Part shown: one piece after another, positions 1-9,329 of the stretch
Layout: each line of letters opens with the position of its first letter
Position numbering within the stretch: position 1 is the stretch's first letter
Assembly (NCBI GenBank): GCA_963281155.1
Contig: CAUJLY010000002.1
Span: forward strand, 7,564,001-7,628,000
Direction of reading: 5' to 3'
Origin: Rhabditophanes sp. KR3021
Taxonomy: Eukaryota > Nematoda > Chromadorea > Rhabditida > Alloionematidae
DNA: 64,000 bases
Program-made: the position numbers and the translations under genes
The notes under the pieces: generated by a model
Database searches by the model: none
What the model saw: only the letters and a program-made list of their open reading frames with translations
Told to the model about the DNA's origin: nothing

Positions 1-784
1 TGGTGAGGCAAGCCATCAAGATAACAGAATTGACCAAAGAATCATAAGCAGCATCTTTGCTTCCACCTTTGACGATGTTGGCAAGGACTGTTCCGGTGAT
101 GTAAGGGATGAAGATGCGAGCAGTAGAGTAGATGGTCAGGAAAAAGAACCCTCCGCAGAACCAGTTGATGTGGTGCTTGCAGTAGACAACAATCTTGATG
201 ACGTGAGACAGGGTGGTCAGTTTCTCCTCCAAATCGGCAGCCTCTTCAATGTCTTCCTCTTCAATGAGGGGTTCGGATTGACTTTTGTTGCCGATTGTAA
301 CGATGTTGCGGAGGTATTTGTGGCAGACTCGGAGCCAGGTTGGAGTGGTCTTGGTGTGGAGGTAGAGACACCAAAACACGGTCAGGAACAAATTAGAAAG
401 CATATTCCAGCCGATTGAGATGTAGAGTCCGGGGTAGGTGTGGCATTCCGTTCTCTCAGACAAAGCCAATATCTTGACGAGGCAGTAAGACCAGGAGACG
501 AAGTTCATCGAAATGACACCAACATTCCAATTCAAAACACACTTATTTCCAAAGCACACCAATCCAAACCCAACCAATGTGGCTCTCAACAAAGCCATCC
601 CAGCAAAATCAAACGGCGAATCCATCCAACTATACCCATCCTGCAGCAGGGCGTACTCCTTGATCCTGGTCAAATTAAAAGACCAGGTAGCATTATAGAA
701 TCCATAGGAAAGAGAGGTGATGACTAAGTCACAAATAATATACGTGATGGCGATCAAAGGAACCAGTATCCTTGAAACACCCAT
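1..784 (-). CDS. TAP-like half ABC transporter (ABCB9/HAF type), 5' part, runs off the window
   Basis: The frame is open from an ATG at 784 to the left edge (261 codons) with no stop. The first ~125 residues form several hydrophobic spans, like the extra N-terminal TMD0 bundle of TAP/TAPL transporters. An acidic linker (SEPLIEEEDIEEAADLEEK) follows, then the start of a canonical ABCB core: an amphipathic stretch, then a helix ending in IFIPYITGTVLANIVKGG, which closely resembles the first core helix of ABCB9/TAP proteins. Family members are lysosomal or ER peptide exporters working as homodimers. The nucleotide-binding domain must lie outside the window, so the transporter class is inferred from the TMD only. 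The ATG is 8 nt behind a possible acceptor (actttcag). Assignment to the ABCB half-transporter group is fairly sure; ABCB9 versus TAP or HAF is not. Confidence 0.72.
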   Translation of the reverse strand, partial: MGVSRILVPLIAITYIICDLVITSLSYGFYNATWSFNLTRIKEYALLQDGYSWMDSPFDFAGMALLRATLVGFGLVCFGNKCVLNWNVGVISMNFVSWSYCLVKILALSERTECHTYPGLYISIGWNMLSNLFLTVFWCLYLHTKTTPTWLRVCHKYLRNIVTIGNKSQSEPLIEEEDIEEAADLEEKLTTLSHVIKIVVYCKHHINWFCGGFFFLTIYSTARIFIPYITGTVLANIVKGGSKDAAYDSLVNSVILMACLT

Positions 785-847
785 AGTTGAAGCTGAAAGT
801 AAAGCAAACTTAGTTAAGGAACAATAGGTTTGGGCAAAGAAAGTGGT

Positions 848-855
848 GACGTCAA
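848..855. promoter_or_regulatory. CRE-like palindrome TGACGTCA
   Basis: This perfect 8-bp CREB/ATF site lies about 64 bp upstream of the ABC transporter ATG (minus strand). The position suits a promoter element. Its function is inferred only from the consensus. Confidence 0.35.
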
Positions 856-2514
856 AAGGATGAAAGTTAAAAAAAGTTGTAACCACAGACATGTGGGGTG
901 GTGGAGGAATGGTAAAGTGGTAAGAATGGGTGCGTTTGGTTAGATGACTTCTTTTATGTTGGTCGTTGTTGTACGCTAAAGATCACCTTATGGACTCTGA
1001 CAAAAGCAAAATCATCTAATGTGGTGGTGATTTGGCAATGTACATTGACCGACGTACTTAATAAGATGATTTTTTAGATATGTCATTAGTTTGGTGGTTA
1101 ACAAGGATCGAAGAGTCATCTAAAAATGTTCGATTTGGCTTTAGTGGTACACCTTTTTGGATCATATTTGAGAGTCATCATTTTTAGGTAAAGCACGCAA
1201 TTTTGGTGCATGTTAATATACCGCGCCGATCCTTCTAGAAGGCTATGTATTGACTTCGATGATGATGGTCTAAAATAAAAAGTTGCTAATGATGATTTAA
1301 ATCAACAGAGATCAAGCTTTTTTATAATTTATGAATTGAAAATTAAAAGACAAATGTTAAAAAGTATTTGATATGAGATAAAAAATATTTAATGCAATTA
1401 AAATTATCCTGTATAAAATTAATCCACATAAAAACAAAGTTTCGTCTAACTGACTGGATGTATGACACTTTCAAATATTTAAGAGTAGAGACACTATTGG
1501 GAGGCATCAAAAAATTTATTTTGTAGTTCACAATAATATTGATACTTTCCCATAATTAGAAAACATAGTAGGAAATAAGAAACGCACTTAAACTCTTACA
1601 TTTATCTGAAAGGATTGGGGCTTGATATGACCATTATTGTTTAATATTGACAAAATTAACTAATATTTTACAGATTTTTATTGAATTTTATTTCAAATAA
1701 ATAAGTTATTCTAAGTGAAAACCTAAAAATGATGAATTATTTGTAAAGTGATTGTATCAGTAAAAACAATACCATCTTTCAGTCTACAAGAAATCACTTT
1801 GTCTGAATCTGATTTCATACCTGAAAGTATCTTTAACCAAATATTTGAAAGTCCTTTGAATCTTCAGTTTCACAAGTACATTCAAGCATAACGCCAATAC
1901 GTTCTACCGATTCGGCATTTCTCAAGTAAATTCTTAATACTGCTTTGATATAATTTATATTTGGAAATAATTAGAAATATAATTAGCTGTAAAAATTAAA
2001 TCGAGCCTTTTGACATTAGACCATTCTGAATCTTTGCTATAATTTTTTTGAAAGAATGAAGTAAATGGTTTTTCTTTTTGATTTGCATCAGTTATTAAAG
2101 CAAATTCCTTTTTATTATCAGACCGAAACGCAAATGAATGTGTTTCTCCATTTGCTTGTTTTTGAGAAAGTTACTATATTTGAGAAGCATTTTGTCACGC
2201 TTCGGCAAGATGAGTCTGTTGCATAGCAATTTTCATAGATATTCTGTTAAAAGAATTCACTTTGAATATTTAAAAGGCATTCCAATAATTAATAGTCTAG
2301 TTTATTCCAAATATTGGCCTGCACTTTGAACATCAACTAAGAGAGCAATAAAAGAAACGTCTTTTTGAAAGTTTGAGGAGTGAAATAATGTAAAAGAGTA
2401 AAAAATCTGTATTATACTAGTTGTGCCACATCTATTTATATATTCTGTAACATAAGTTAGTTAGTAAGTCTAATAATATTTATTTAACAAATTAACTAAA
2501 AGAGCAAAAACAAA
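856..2514. other. Intergenic, AT-rich, no gene recognised
   Basis: Only short open frames of the size expected by chance are present. Between about 940 and 1300 there is a loose cluster of motifs built from TCATCTAA or its complement TTAGATGA (near 944, 1011, 1065, 1112, 1172, 1260 and 1290), possibly binding sites. The rest is unstructured A/T-rich sequence between the diverging upstream side of the ABC gene and the 3' end of MRPL53. Confidence 0.6.
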
Positions 2515-2904
2515 TTATTGAGAAATCTTTGGTCTGACTCCACTGCTTCCTAACTCCGCCTGTCCTACCAAACGGTTGAATGTTTTCACTAAGTCGGCAG
2601 AAGGCATGTCAGCTGTTTTGAATAGTAACTTTTTGCCGTCCTTTAATTCAGCTACGAAGAAAGGATCTTGGCGGTCATTTCTGATTTCGGAGGTGATTTT
2701 TAAGGTAGGATTGGTTGCTCGCACTTTTGGAGCTTGGATGTTGAACCAGAATTCGCGTAATGAATTATTCTTGGCGTGGTAAGGATCGAGTGATATTTTA
2801 ATATTCTTTACTTCCTTGAAATTCATTGCACGGCATGCTAGAGCTAATTGCTCCCGAGGTAACCATCTAACTCCGTACCGTATCTTTTGCCACATTTGAC
2901 ACAT
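2515..2904 (-). CDS. MRPL53: Mitochondrial ribosomal protein L53 (mL53)
   Basis: A 129-residue single-exon protein. It has the small thioredoxin-like fold pattern of mL53: a beta strand NIKISLDPYHAKNNSLREF, then APKVRATNPTLKITSEIRND, then VAELKDGKKLLFKTADM. The family is usually about 110-120 aa and is a component of the mitochondrial large ribosomal subunit. The ATG is 8 nt behind a strong acceptor-like sequence (ttcattcccag). It is the last gene of a same-strand run with AK6 123 bp upstream. The divergent sequence fits the fast evolution of this protein; identification rests on the ...VR(A/S)TNP... and DG-K-L blocks. Confidence 0.72.
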   Translation of the reverse strand: MCQMWQKIRYGVRWLPREQLALACRAMNFKEVKNIKISLDPYHAKNNSLREFWFNIQAPKVRATNPTLKITSEIRNDRQDPFFVAELKDGKKLLFKTADMPSADLVKTFNRLVGQAELGSSGVRPKISQ

Positions 2905-3027
2905 TCTTGATTCTGGGAATGAAAAATAAATTTAATACATTACAAATAAAGGTACTAAGTCGAGTGTCAACGACATTCTAAACAAACACCATTTAACAAC
3001 AAAAACAATTTATTAAAACAACAAAAC

Positions 3028-3561
3028 CTATTCCTCTTCCCATCTCTCAATCAAAATCTGAATCTTCTCCAAATTATCCGCCATCTGCGCCTCCGTCTCA
3101 TTCTCAAACTCAAAAACCCGATGTTCCTTGTAACTTTCTCTAGCTTCCTCAGCAATAGTACCAAAAATCTCACATTCTATATTCTCAGACACCTTCTTTT
3201 CCCCATATCCTCGGCTACTAAGTCGTTCGTACAACTTTTCATTAGAACACCTCAAAACGACAACCATATTAAAGTATCTTTCCGGGAAAAAGTCACAACC
3301 GTGGTGATCGACGATTATACCCCCATCTTTCGAATTCATCTCCTCCTCAATGAAGTCAAGTACTTGGTCTTCGTTTAGGATGTAGGACTGGAATGTTTCA
3401 TCGAATTTTGAATAGAGGCCGTTCTCTTTAACTATTTCCCCAATGTTGAGGACCTTGAATTTTAATATGTCAGCTAATTTTGTGGCCAAAGTCGACTTTC
3501 CTACGCCCGGTGTTCCTGTGATCAGGATGTTTAACTTGGCGCGTTGCTTTGGTTGAGTCAT
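3028..3561 (-). CDS. AK6: Adenylate kinase 6 / hCINAP (nuclear AMP kinase and ribosome assembly ATPase)
   Basis: 177 aa, as in other AK6 proteins. It starts with a Walker A loop GTPGVGKST near residue 15, then NIGEIVKENGLYSKFDE, the Walker B-like strand GGIIVDHHGCDFFPERYF, VVVLRCSNEKLYERLSSRGY, and the conserved tail block NIECEIFGTIAEEARESY. AK6 is a nuclear adenylate kinase that also helps 18S rRNA maturation. I chose the ATG at 3561, not the upstream non-ATG extension, because homology starts right there and a tatttag acceptor-like site lies 4 nt before it. The gene sits 169 bp downstream of RTRAF and 123 bp upstream of MRPL53 on the same strand. Confidence 0.93.
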   Translation of the reverse strand: MTQPKQRAKLNILITGTPGVGKSTLATKLADILKFKVLNIGEIVKENGLYSKFDETFQSYILNEDQVLDFIEEEMNSKDGGIIVDHHGCDFFPERYFNMVVVLRCSNEKLYERLSSRGYGEKKVSENIECEIFGTIAEEARESYKEHRVFEFENETEAQMADNLEKIQILIERWEEE

Positions 3562-3593
3562 CTTTCTAAATAAACGTAAAAATGTAATTAAAA

Positions 3594-3717
3594 GAAGGTA
3601 ATAAGGTATCAAAGGAACAACTAATCCTTCAAACAGCAAAAGTATATAAAAAAAGGAAGGTAATAAGGTATCAAAGGAACAACTAATCCTTCAAACAGCA
3701 AAAGTATATAAAAAAAG
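3594..3717. repeat. Perfect-looking 62-bp tandem duplication
   Basis: A unit beginning gaaggtaataaggtatcaaa and ending in tatataaaaaaag is present twice, with starts at 3594 and 3656 and almost no divergence. It fills the gap between the 3' end of RTRAF and the start of AK6, so it duplicates the presumed 3' UTR/intercistronic segment. The lack of divergence points to a recent event or an assembly artefact. Confidence 0.9.
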
Positions 3718-3730
3718 TTTTGATTATTAA

Positions 3731-4186
3731 TTAAAAGCCAACTTGTGCTAATTTCAAATTAGTTTTGGGGTCTGCTGTCAAGTTTTGAACTTTACTGATA
3801 CGAGCATTCACGTGATCTTGGACTACTTTAGCTTGAGCAATGTACTTCAGTCGTATTATCTTCCCAATATCATCTATTTTGTCTTGTCCTGTGCTTTGCA
3901 TCCCTAATGGTATTTCGGCCATGCTCATTTGAAGCTTTGAATCTCCAGAAGGTTCCCGGCTTTCAATGTTAGTTGCCTTTAAACTCCTTAAATACCCGCG
4001 TAATATTGAAATACTGACATTGCCTTGCCCATTCGTAGGCAAATCGAGCAATTTTGCTACCTCAACCAAGGCGCATTCTATTTCTTTTCGATCAACTAAA
4101 ATATTTTGCTTATTTATTATAATATAAGTTAACTTACACAAAGACACATCTACCAACTTCCTTTTAAGAGGCTTGTCTAGGGCCAT
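3731..4186 (-). CDS. RTRAF: RTRAF (C14orf166/hCLE) RNA transcription, translation and transport factor, short form
   Basis: Two exons, 4186-4138 and 4095-3731, split by a 42-bp intron (gtaagtt...atattttag) that happens to be stop-free and in frame, so an unspliced reading adds 14 false residues. The spliced protein has 137 aa. The C-terminal half matches RTRAF well: IIRLKYIAQAKVVQDHVN followed by QNLTADPKTNLKLAQVGF, the family's ADPKT...LG(K)VG ending; the preceding helix ALVEVAKLLDLP also fits. Known family members are about 240 aa, so roughly the first 100 residues are missing here. RTRAF is a core subunit of the tRNA ligase complex and binds cap and RNA polymerase II. The ATG is 6 nt after an acceptor-like acaatacag. 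It may be a genuine N-terminal truncation or an unrecognised upstream exon. Confidence 0.78.
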   Translation of the reverse strand: MALDKPLKRKLVDVSLCKLTYIIINKQNILVDRKEIECALVEVAKLLDLPTNGQGNVSISILRGYLRSLKATNIESREPSGDSKLQMSMAEIPLGMQSTGQDKIDDIGKIIRLKYIAQAKVVQDHVNARISKVQNLTADPKTNLKLAQVGF

Positions 4187-4458
4187 TTTGATCTGTATTG
4201 TTCACCAGTTTTGAAATTGCAAAAATAAACTAACCAAGACATTCTTTTCCAATGTAAAGTCATTTTATTCCAAGTGAGATATCAGTTTTTCAAAAGACAT
4301 CTACTTACACACACAATTGTCATTGCAATAGAGTAGGTATTTGAAGGTAAAAATAGAAAGCAAAAGACAATTAAAAAATAAAATTTATGCCAAAGATATA
4401 CAGATAACAACAAACTACAAGAAAGGCACACTTTGATGATAACACCACCAAAACATCA

Positions 4459-6909
4459 TTAACTAGAAACACCTTGGGTGTAGGTTCCGGCTGGAGGTCT
4501 AAATTCCTTAGGAATGAAATGCATTTGGAAAGGACTGAATGAGTACATGGCCTTGCCTACATTTTTCCTGCAGTTTTCGCGCCTCACACCGTCTCGCCTC
4601 ATGCAAACTATCATTTCGGCGACTTGGTCTTGGGTGACGCCGGACGTTTCTTTGAGGAGACGGCCTTCTTCGAGGGTAACTCCCATCGAGGTTCGATCTT
4701 TTCCCGACTTGCAACTGAAACAACTCCCTGCCCCTAGGGCTGAGTTTAGAGCCATAACACATTTGAAGATGAGTGTGTTTTTGTTTGAAGGATTCAAAAG
4801 GACCGTCCCATCCAACTCCTTGAACAAAGCCTCGATGTGAGCGTTCTTCCTTGGGTGAGTGTCGACGTAAGCTCGTATTTGTTTCAAAGCTGACAAATTA
4901 ATGTCCTGTTCCAGTGAATTGTCACTCAAAGAAAATCTCGTAAAAGAGGCCTCATGATTGATGCCTAAATTCCAGTAAGCTGTCGCTATCTTGAACTCTT
5001 TGCCGTTCCTAATCTTGGGGGGTAGTTTGGATAACATAGTTTCGGGGAGTGTCAGAGTAATCACGACCAAACCACGATCCCCACTGATGATAGGAATTAT
5101 GTTCTTTTGGATGGAAGAAGCTGACTTGGCAAATCTAAAATTAACCCTTTCATATAGAGACGTCATTGTATCTTTCATATCCTCCATCATCCCCTTTTCA
5201 TCTTTAAAGCATGACAAAAAACCAAAGAATGTTACTAATGGAGGATACACGTCCCAGTAAGCTATTTCCGCCTTATTTTGGCATCTTTCTAAGATTGAAA
5301 GTAAGGCTGTTGTTAGGATGGTTACAGCTTGTGACAAGACAAAGTCACTTCTAACTTGTAGTTGGTAGTATGCTTGGGAGATGTTTAGCTTTTTCATGAC
5401 GTGAAGGATGGAGAAGATTTGAGCATGGAGGAGTGATTGTGTTAGGTGGAGAAGAACGTCTAGACTGGAGTTAAAAGACGTCTTGGCGCCTTCTTTGCAG
5501 GCTATTTGATTGTCTAAAGTATCTTTCAACTTGTCCATGGCATCAACTTTTGTGTTGAGTGAAATAATTTGTGCTTCCATATTATCCAGTTGATTAGAGA
5601 GACTGTCTCCGACAACGAAAGAAACGTCTAAGTTGTTCGGTGAATTGCCACCTTTCCCGTAACTCATTTCCCTTTTTTTGCCATACTCATATAGGGAGTC
5701 GATGATGTTTGATATGTCTGGAAAGGATCCTATTAAGTCTAATAAGCTTCCGTGGACTCTTTTGATCTCAGCTAAGATGTGGAGGGCTGATTTGACGGTC
5801 CCTTCGAAGTCTAAGTCAACCCACTTTTTGTCTATCTGTGCCGACAACTCCCCTATCTGCCTCTTCAGCAAATTCAGCTCCCGTTTCCTTCTATAGTATC
5901 TCGATTCTAAAGTATGATCAACGGCCGTAGGTGAATCCAACAGACAAGAAAAATTATTCCTAATCCTCATCAAACCACCATTGACATACTTCATAGGGTA
6001 AGCCGTAGCAGCCCCATGCGTAACAATACACCCCGTCCTCTCATTCTCCACCAAAAAATGTTGGACATGCAGGTTAACTGGAACAGCAACCAAATCCAAT
6101 CTGTTCTTTTCCTGAGACGTCTTGAAAAAACCTCTCGAATATTCAGATATAGATTCAATGGCCTGCGAGTACATTTCATCATTGTCCCGTAGACATTTGA
6201 CGCAATTGTCTGAGGCATTTTGGAGGAGACTCGAGGAGAAGTATCGCATCTTTGCTTGCATCTCTTGCAAAGCTTCGTAGTTCCATTTTTTGTACATGTT
6301 TAGTAATTCAATAGGCATGATGAAGCTTAGTTTCGACTCATACATCACTTCTTCTACTATTATCTTTCGAGAGGGGAGGTTTCTGTTCTGACTGATGGCA
6401 AAGGATTGGCATTTACGGTAGGGGTTGGTGAGGAAGATGGATGTGTTGGAGGTTCCCAAGGCTTGGAGTGGCTTGGACTCGTTTGGAGAGGGTAGATTGT
6501 AAAATTTGTAGGCACTTTGGTCACATTCAGCTTGGGCCATTTGGTGAGTACAGGTGGCTAATTTCAGAACCCACCCTTCAACGTCATCTGGGGACTGGCT
6601 TTGAAAAGTCATTTTGCCGGCTGAATATGTTAGCACAAAATTGTTCGGCTTGTTGTCGTCTTTTTCTATTGAAACTCGCTCCATTATTAATAACATTGGC
6701 TCGATTGGAGCGAATAAGGGCTTTATCGCTAACAAATTGCCCTTCAATTTGACCTAAAAAGAATATGCTAACGACAAATAAAGGCATCAATTTACCTCGG
6801 AAGTAACTAAATCCTCCCCAATTTTGACTCCCAACTTTCCATCAAAGTTTATCTTTGTCTCATCTTTGAATAGCCATTTGATAACATCCAAAGCATTGTC
6901 ATCCTCCAT
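4459..6909 (-). CDS. Type I inositol 3,4-bisphosphate 4-phosphatase (INPP4-like)
   Basis: Exon 1 is 6909-6796 and exon 2 is 6753-4459, with a 42-bp intron; together 802 aa. The C-terminal catalytic loop is CKSGKDRTS near residue 720, the CX5R dual-specificity signature of INPP4A/B (usually CKSAKDRT). Upstream blocks such as NLGINHEASFTRFSL and GLVVITLTLPETML fit the family. INPP4 enzymes remove the 4-phosphate from PI(3,4)P2 and damp PI3K signalling. The first ~100 residues look like a pleckstrin-homology fold (basic strands, then the final helix VEGWVLKLATCTHQM) where vertebrate enzymes have a C2 domain. The ATG lacks a nearby AG acceptor, unlike the three genes downstream, as expected for the first gene of a cluster. 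Head-to-head with TP53RK. Confidence 0.88.
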
Positions 6910-7494
6910 AATAGAAATATTTAAAAATGTGTTGTAATATATTTGAGGGCAAATACGATTTCCGAATAACTACTAATATTTAGTCTTTAAAAGGTGCAAA
7001 TAAATATGTAACTTGAATGCGTATATACAATTCAATCAATTTACATTAGATATCATACCTAAACAAAACAAACTTGTAAGTATAAAATGTGACACGTGAT
7101 TGAGGATGATTCATACTGATTTTGTCAATAAATACAATAATTTTGTTTTTAGCAAGTTAACACGAGTATGTATCGGATTGTGTGAGAGTCAAATCAAAAG
7201 ATGATAATGAATTAAGATAAAATTCATTCAAATGAGAGTTTGCTCCTCACAATTATTTAGTAATGGGATGTTATGAATGTGTGTGCGTGGATATATTGAG
7301 ACTTTATTTAGTTTTTTATTTTATGGTGTGAACAATTTTATTTGATTATGACATTTAAATATTGTTTTGAAGGTATAGTAGAGGAAGGCGATGTCATTGG
7401 GATTGCGACTTGGAGTTTCTTGGCGAGACCTTGGTAGTGTTCAAAAGTTGGTGATATTATTTTCCTTTCTCATTTTATTATCTTATATATTATT
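6910..7494. other. Bidirectional intergenic region between INPP4-like and TP53RK
   Basis: 585 bp of A/T-rich sequence separates two divergent start codons, so it probably holds both promoters. An acceptor-like ttgaaggtatag ends at about 7379, roughly 115 nt before the TP53RK ATG. A short open frame from 7391 is in another phase and shows no homology. No TATA box close to either start was evident. Confidence 0.5.
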
Positions 7495-8245
7495 ATGCGG
7501 GTTGAAAACCACAAGCGATCTACAGACGGAGACCTTAAAGAGCTCCAATCAGAGCCTTTCAAGCAAGGAGCAGAAGCAAAACTATATCGCTGCGTCTACG
7601 AGGGAGTCAAAGCTGTTGTCAAGGTACGATTCCCTAAGACGTATCGTCATTCTGACCTGGATAAGAAATTAACGGAAGAAAGACGAAGAGCAGAAGCTAA
7701 GGGGCACGAAAAGTGTATGACTAACGGCATTCCTGTACCTAAGCTGTTGGCTGTCTTCAAACCCGATAATGCTCTTGTATTCGAGCATATTGAGGGTGAG
7801 ATGACGTTGAAGACACATATCGAGGAGCTGCGAACAACTCTTGATGGTGAAGCGTTTAAGGTAATTGTCATTTTCAAACCTAACTTATCATTTGTTTTAG
7901 GTGGAAACGCTAAAATTAGCCGGGAAACTGGGAACTATTCTCTCAAAGATGCACGCTTTATCAATAATTCACGGAGACCTGACAACATCCAACATTTTGA
8001 TGAGGGGACAAGATGAGATGCTACTCATAGATTTCGGATTAACGTTTATGGACCAACATTCAGCTGAACACAAAGCCACAGACCTTTATGTGTTGGAAAG
8101 AGCCATTCGATCTACTCACCATCAATTCGACTATTTCTTCGAACAAATTTTGGATGCTTATAAAGAAGCAGGAAACTCTGAGAAGGTCATTCAAAGATTG
8201 GATGCCATTAGGTTGCGGGGACGGAAAAGAGATATGACTGGGTGA
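7495..8245 (+). CDS. TP53RK: TP53-regulating kinase / Bud32 (KEOPS complex atypical kinase)
   Basis: Exons 7495-7860 and 7901-8245 with a 40-bp intron; 236 aa, typical for this minimal kinase. Diagnostic features are the short glycine-loop substitute KQGAEAKLYR, the RFPKTYRHSDLDKKL block, the catalytic loop IIHGDLTTSNILM, the metal-binding LIDFGLTF, ATDLYVLERAIRSTH, and the C-terminal RLRGRKRDM that all Bud32 proteins share. Bud32/TP53RK is the ATPase subunit of KEOPS, required for the t6A modification of tRNA. The first ATG that leads directly into the domain is used. It is transcribed divergently from the INPP4-like gene and followed 465 bp later by ARL6 on the same strand. Confidence 0.95.
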
Positions 8246-8710
8246 CTTTTGGGTTGGATTCAGGTGGTGGTAAAAAAGCCCACCTTATTTCATTATTTAC
8301 TGTTTGTTAATTATAAGGAAATCACTAGTGGTATTGATACAAAACAAAATCCCTTTCCCTGCTTTTTTAATAAGAGATTTAATTATCTAAAATAAATTTT
8401 TTTTAAACCACTTGTTTAATTTATTTTATGCCAAATACCTTGGTTCAAACGTTAGTCTTCTTTATTAGATAAAATAATAATTCTTTCTTAAGCTTATCAT
8501 ATTTAAATGTTTTTAAAACTATTCACAATCAAATAGATGGTAGGTCAAAACCATTTATGCATTTTTGTTCATATAAACTTTTTAAGTCTAAAAATGTTCC
8601 ACTTCAATATTTTAACATTAAAAGTTTGGCAACCATGGCAACCAAAAACACACCTTGGAATCATATTTCTTTCAACGTCCTATATTATAGATTTCAAACA
8701 TTCCTCTATT
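8246..8710. other. Intergenic between TP53RK and ARL6
   Basis: AT-rich spacer. An open frame precedes the ARL6 ATG in phase from about 8537, but it lacks homology. An acceptor-like tatattatag ends 20 nt before the ARL6 start. No other structure was seen. Confidence 0.5.
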
Positions 8711-9329
8711 ATGGGTATATTTTCTAGCCTTGGTTCATTCTTCGGTATTGGCAAAAAGAATGTAAACATCCTAATCGTTGGTCTTGACAATTCAGGCAAG
8801 ACAACTCTAATTAATCGTCTTAAACCCGAGATCAAACAATCTCCCACCGTTGTCCCAACCGTTGGGTATCTTGTTGAGAAGTTTAATTATCAAAACTTTC
8901 AAATTCAGGCTTATGATATGGCTGGACAGGCGAAGTATAGAGATAATTGGGAGACCTTTTTGCCAGGGGTTCATGGAATTATTTTCGTTGTGGATAGTTC
9001 GGATAAATTGAGGATGCCGGTTGCTAGAGATGAGATATTTGGTTTGCTCGATAAGATGGAGGTTTTGAATAGAAGTGTATGTTTTTGAGTGTTTAATTTA
9101 TAAAAGTTGTTTTTAGGTTCCTTTGATATTTTTTGCAAATAAAATGGATTTGCTTGATTCTCAAAAAGCAAGTGATGTTTCGGATGCCTTGGGATTAAAT
9201 ATTATTAGAAGACACAAGTGGGGCATTTATAGCAGTAATGCCGTAGCAGGAGATGGGGTGGAGGATGGAATGAATTGGCTGGGAGAACAAATGCAAGTCT
9301 TTCTTAATGGACACAGAAGTAAAATTTAA
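8711..9329 (+). CDS. ARL6: ARL6 / BBS3 small GTPase
   Basis: Exons 8711-9076 and 9117-9329 with a 40-bp intron ending in gtttttag; 192 aa. It begins MGIFSSLGSFFG, with Gly2 and an amphipathic N-terminal helix as in ARF/ARL proteins. G1 is VGLDNSGKTT, the switch I threonine lies in VVPTVGY, G3 is DMAGQ, IIFVVDSSDKLRM follows, and G4 is FANKMDLLDS. The N-terminal lysine-rich KKNVNILIVGLDNSGKT and the SSDKLRM segment favour ARL6 over other ARLs. ARL6 recruits the BBSome coat for ciliary membrane traffic, consistent with a ciliated animal. The ATG at 8711 was chosen since the family starts there; upstream in-frame sequence looks non-coding. Confidence 0.9.

Noticed and set aside
7391..7672. Open frame with a hydrophobic stretch before TP53RK
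   Set aside because: It is out of phase with the kinase and reads through it; no acceptor of the right phase joins it to the kinase frame.
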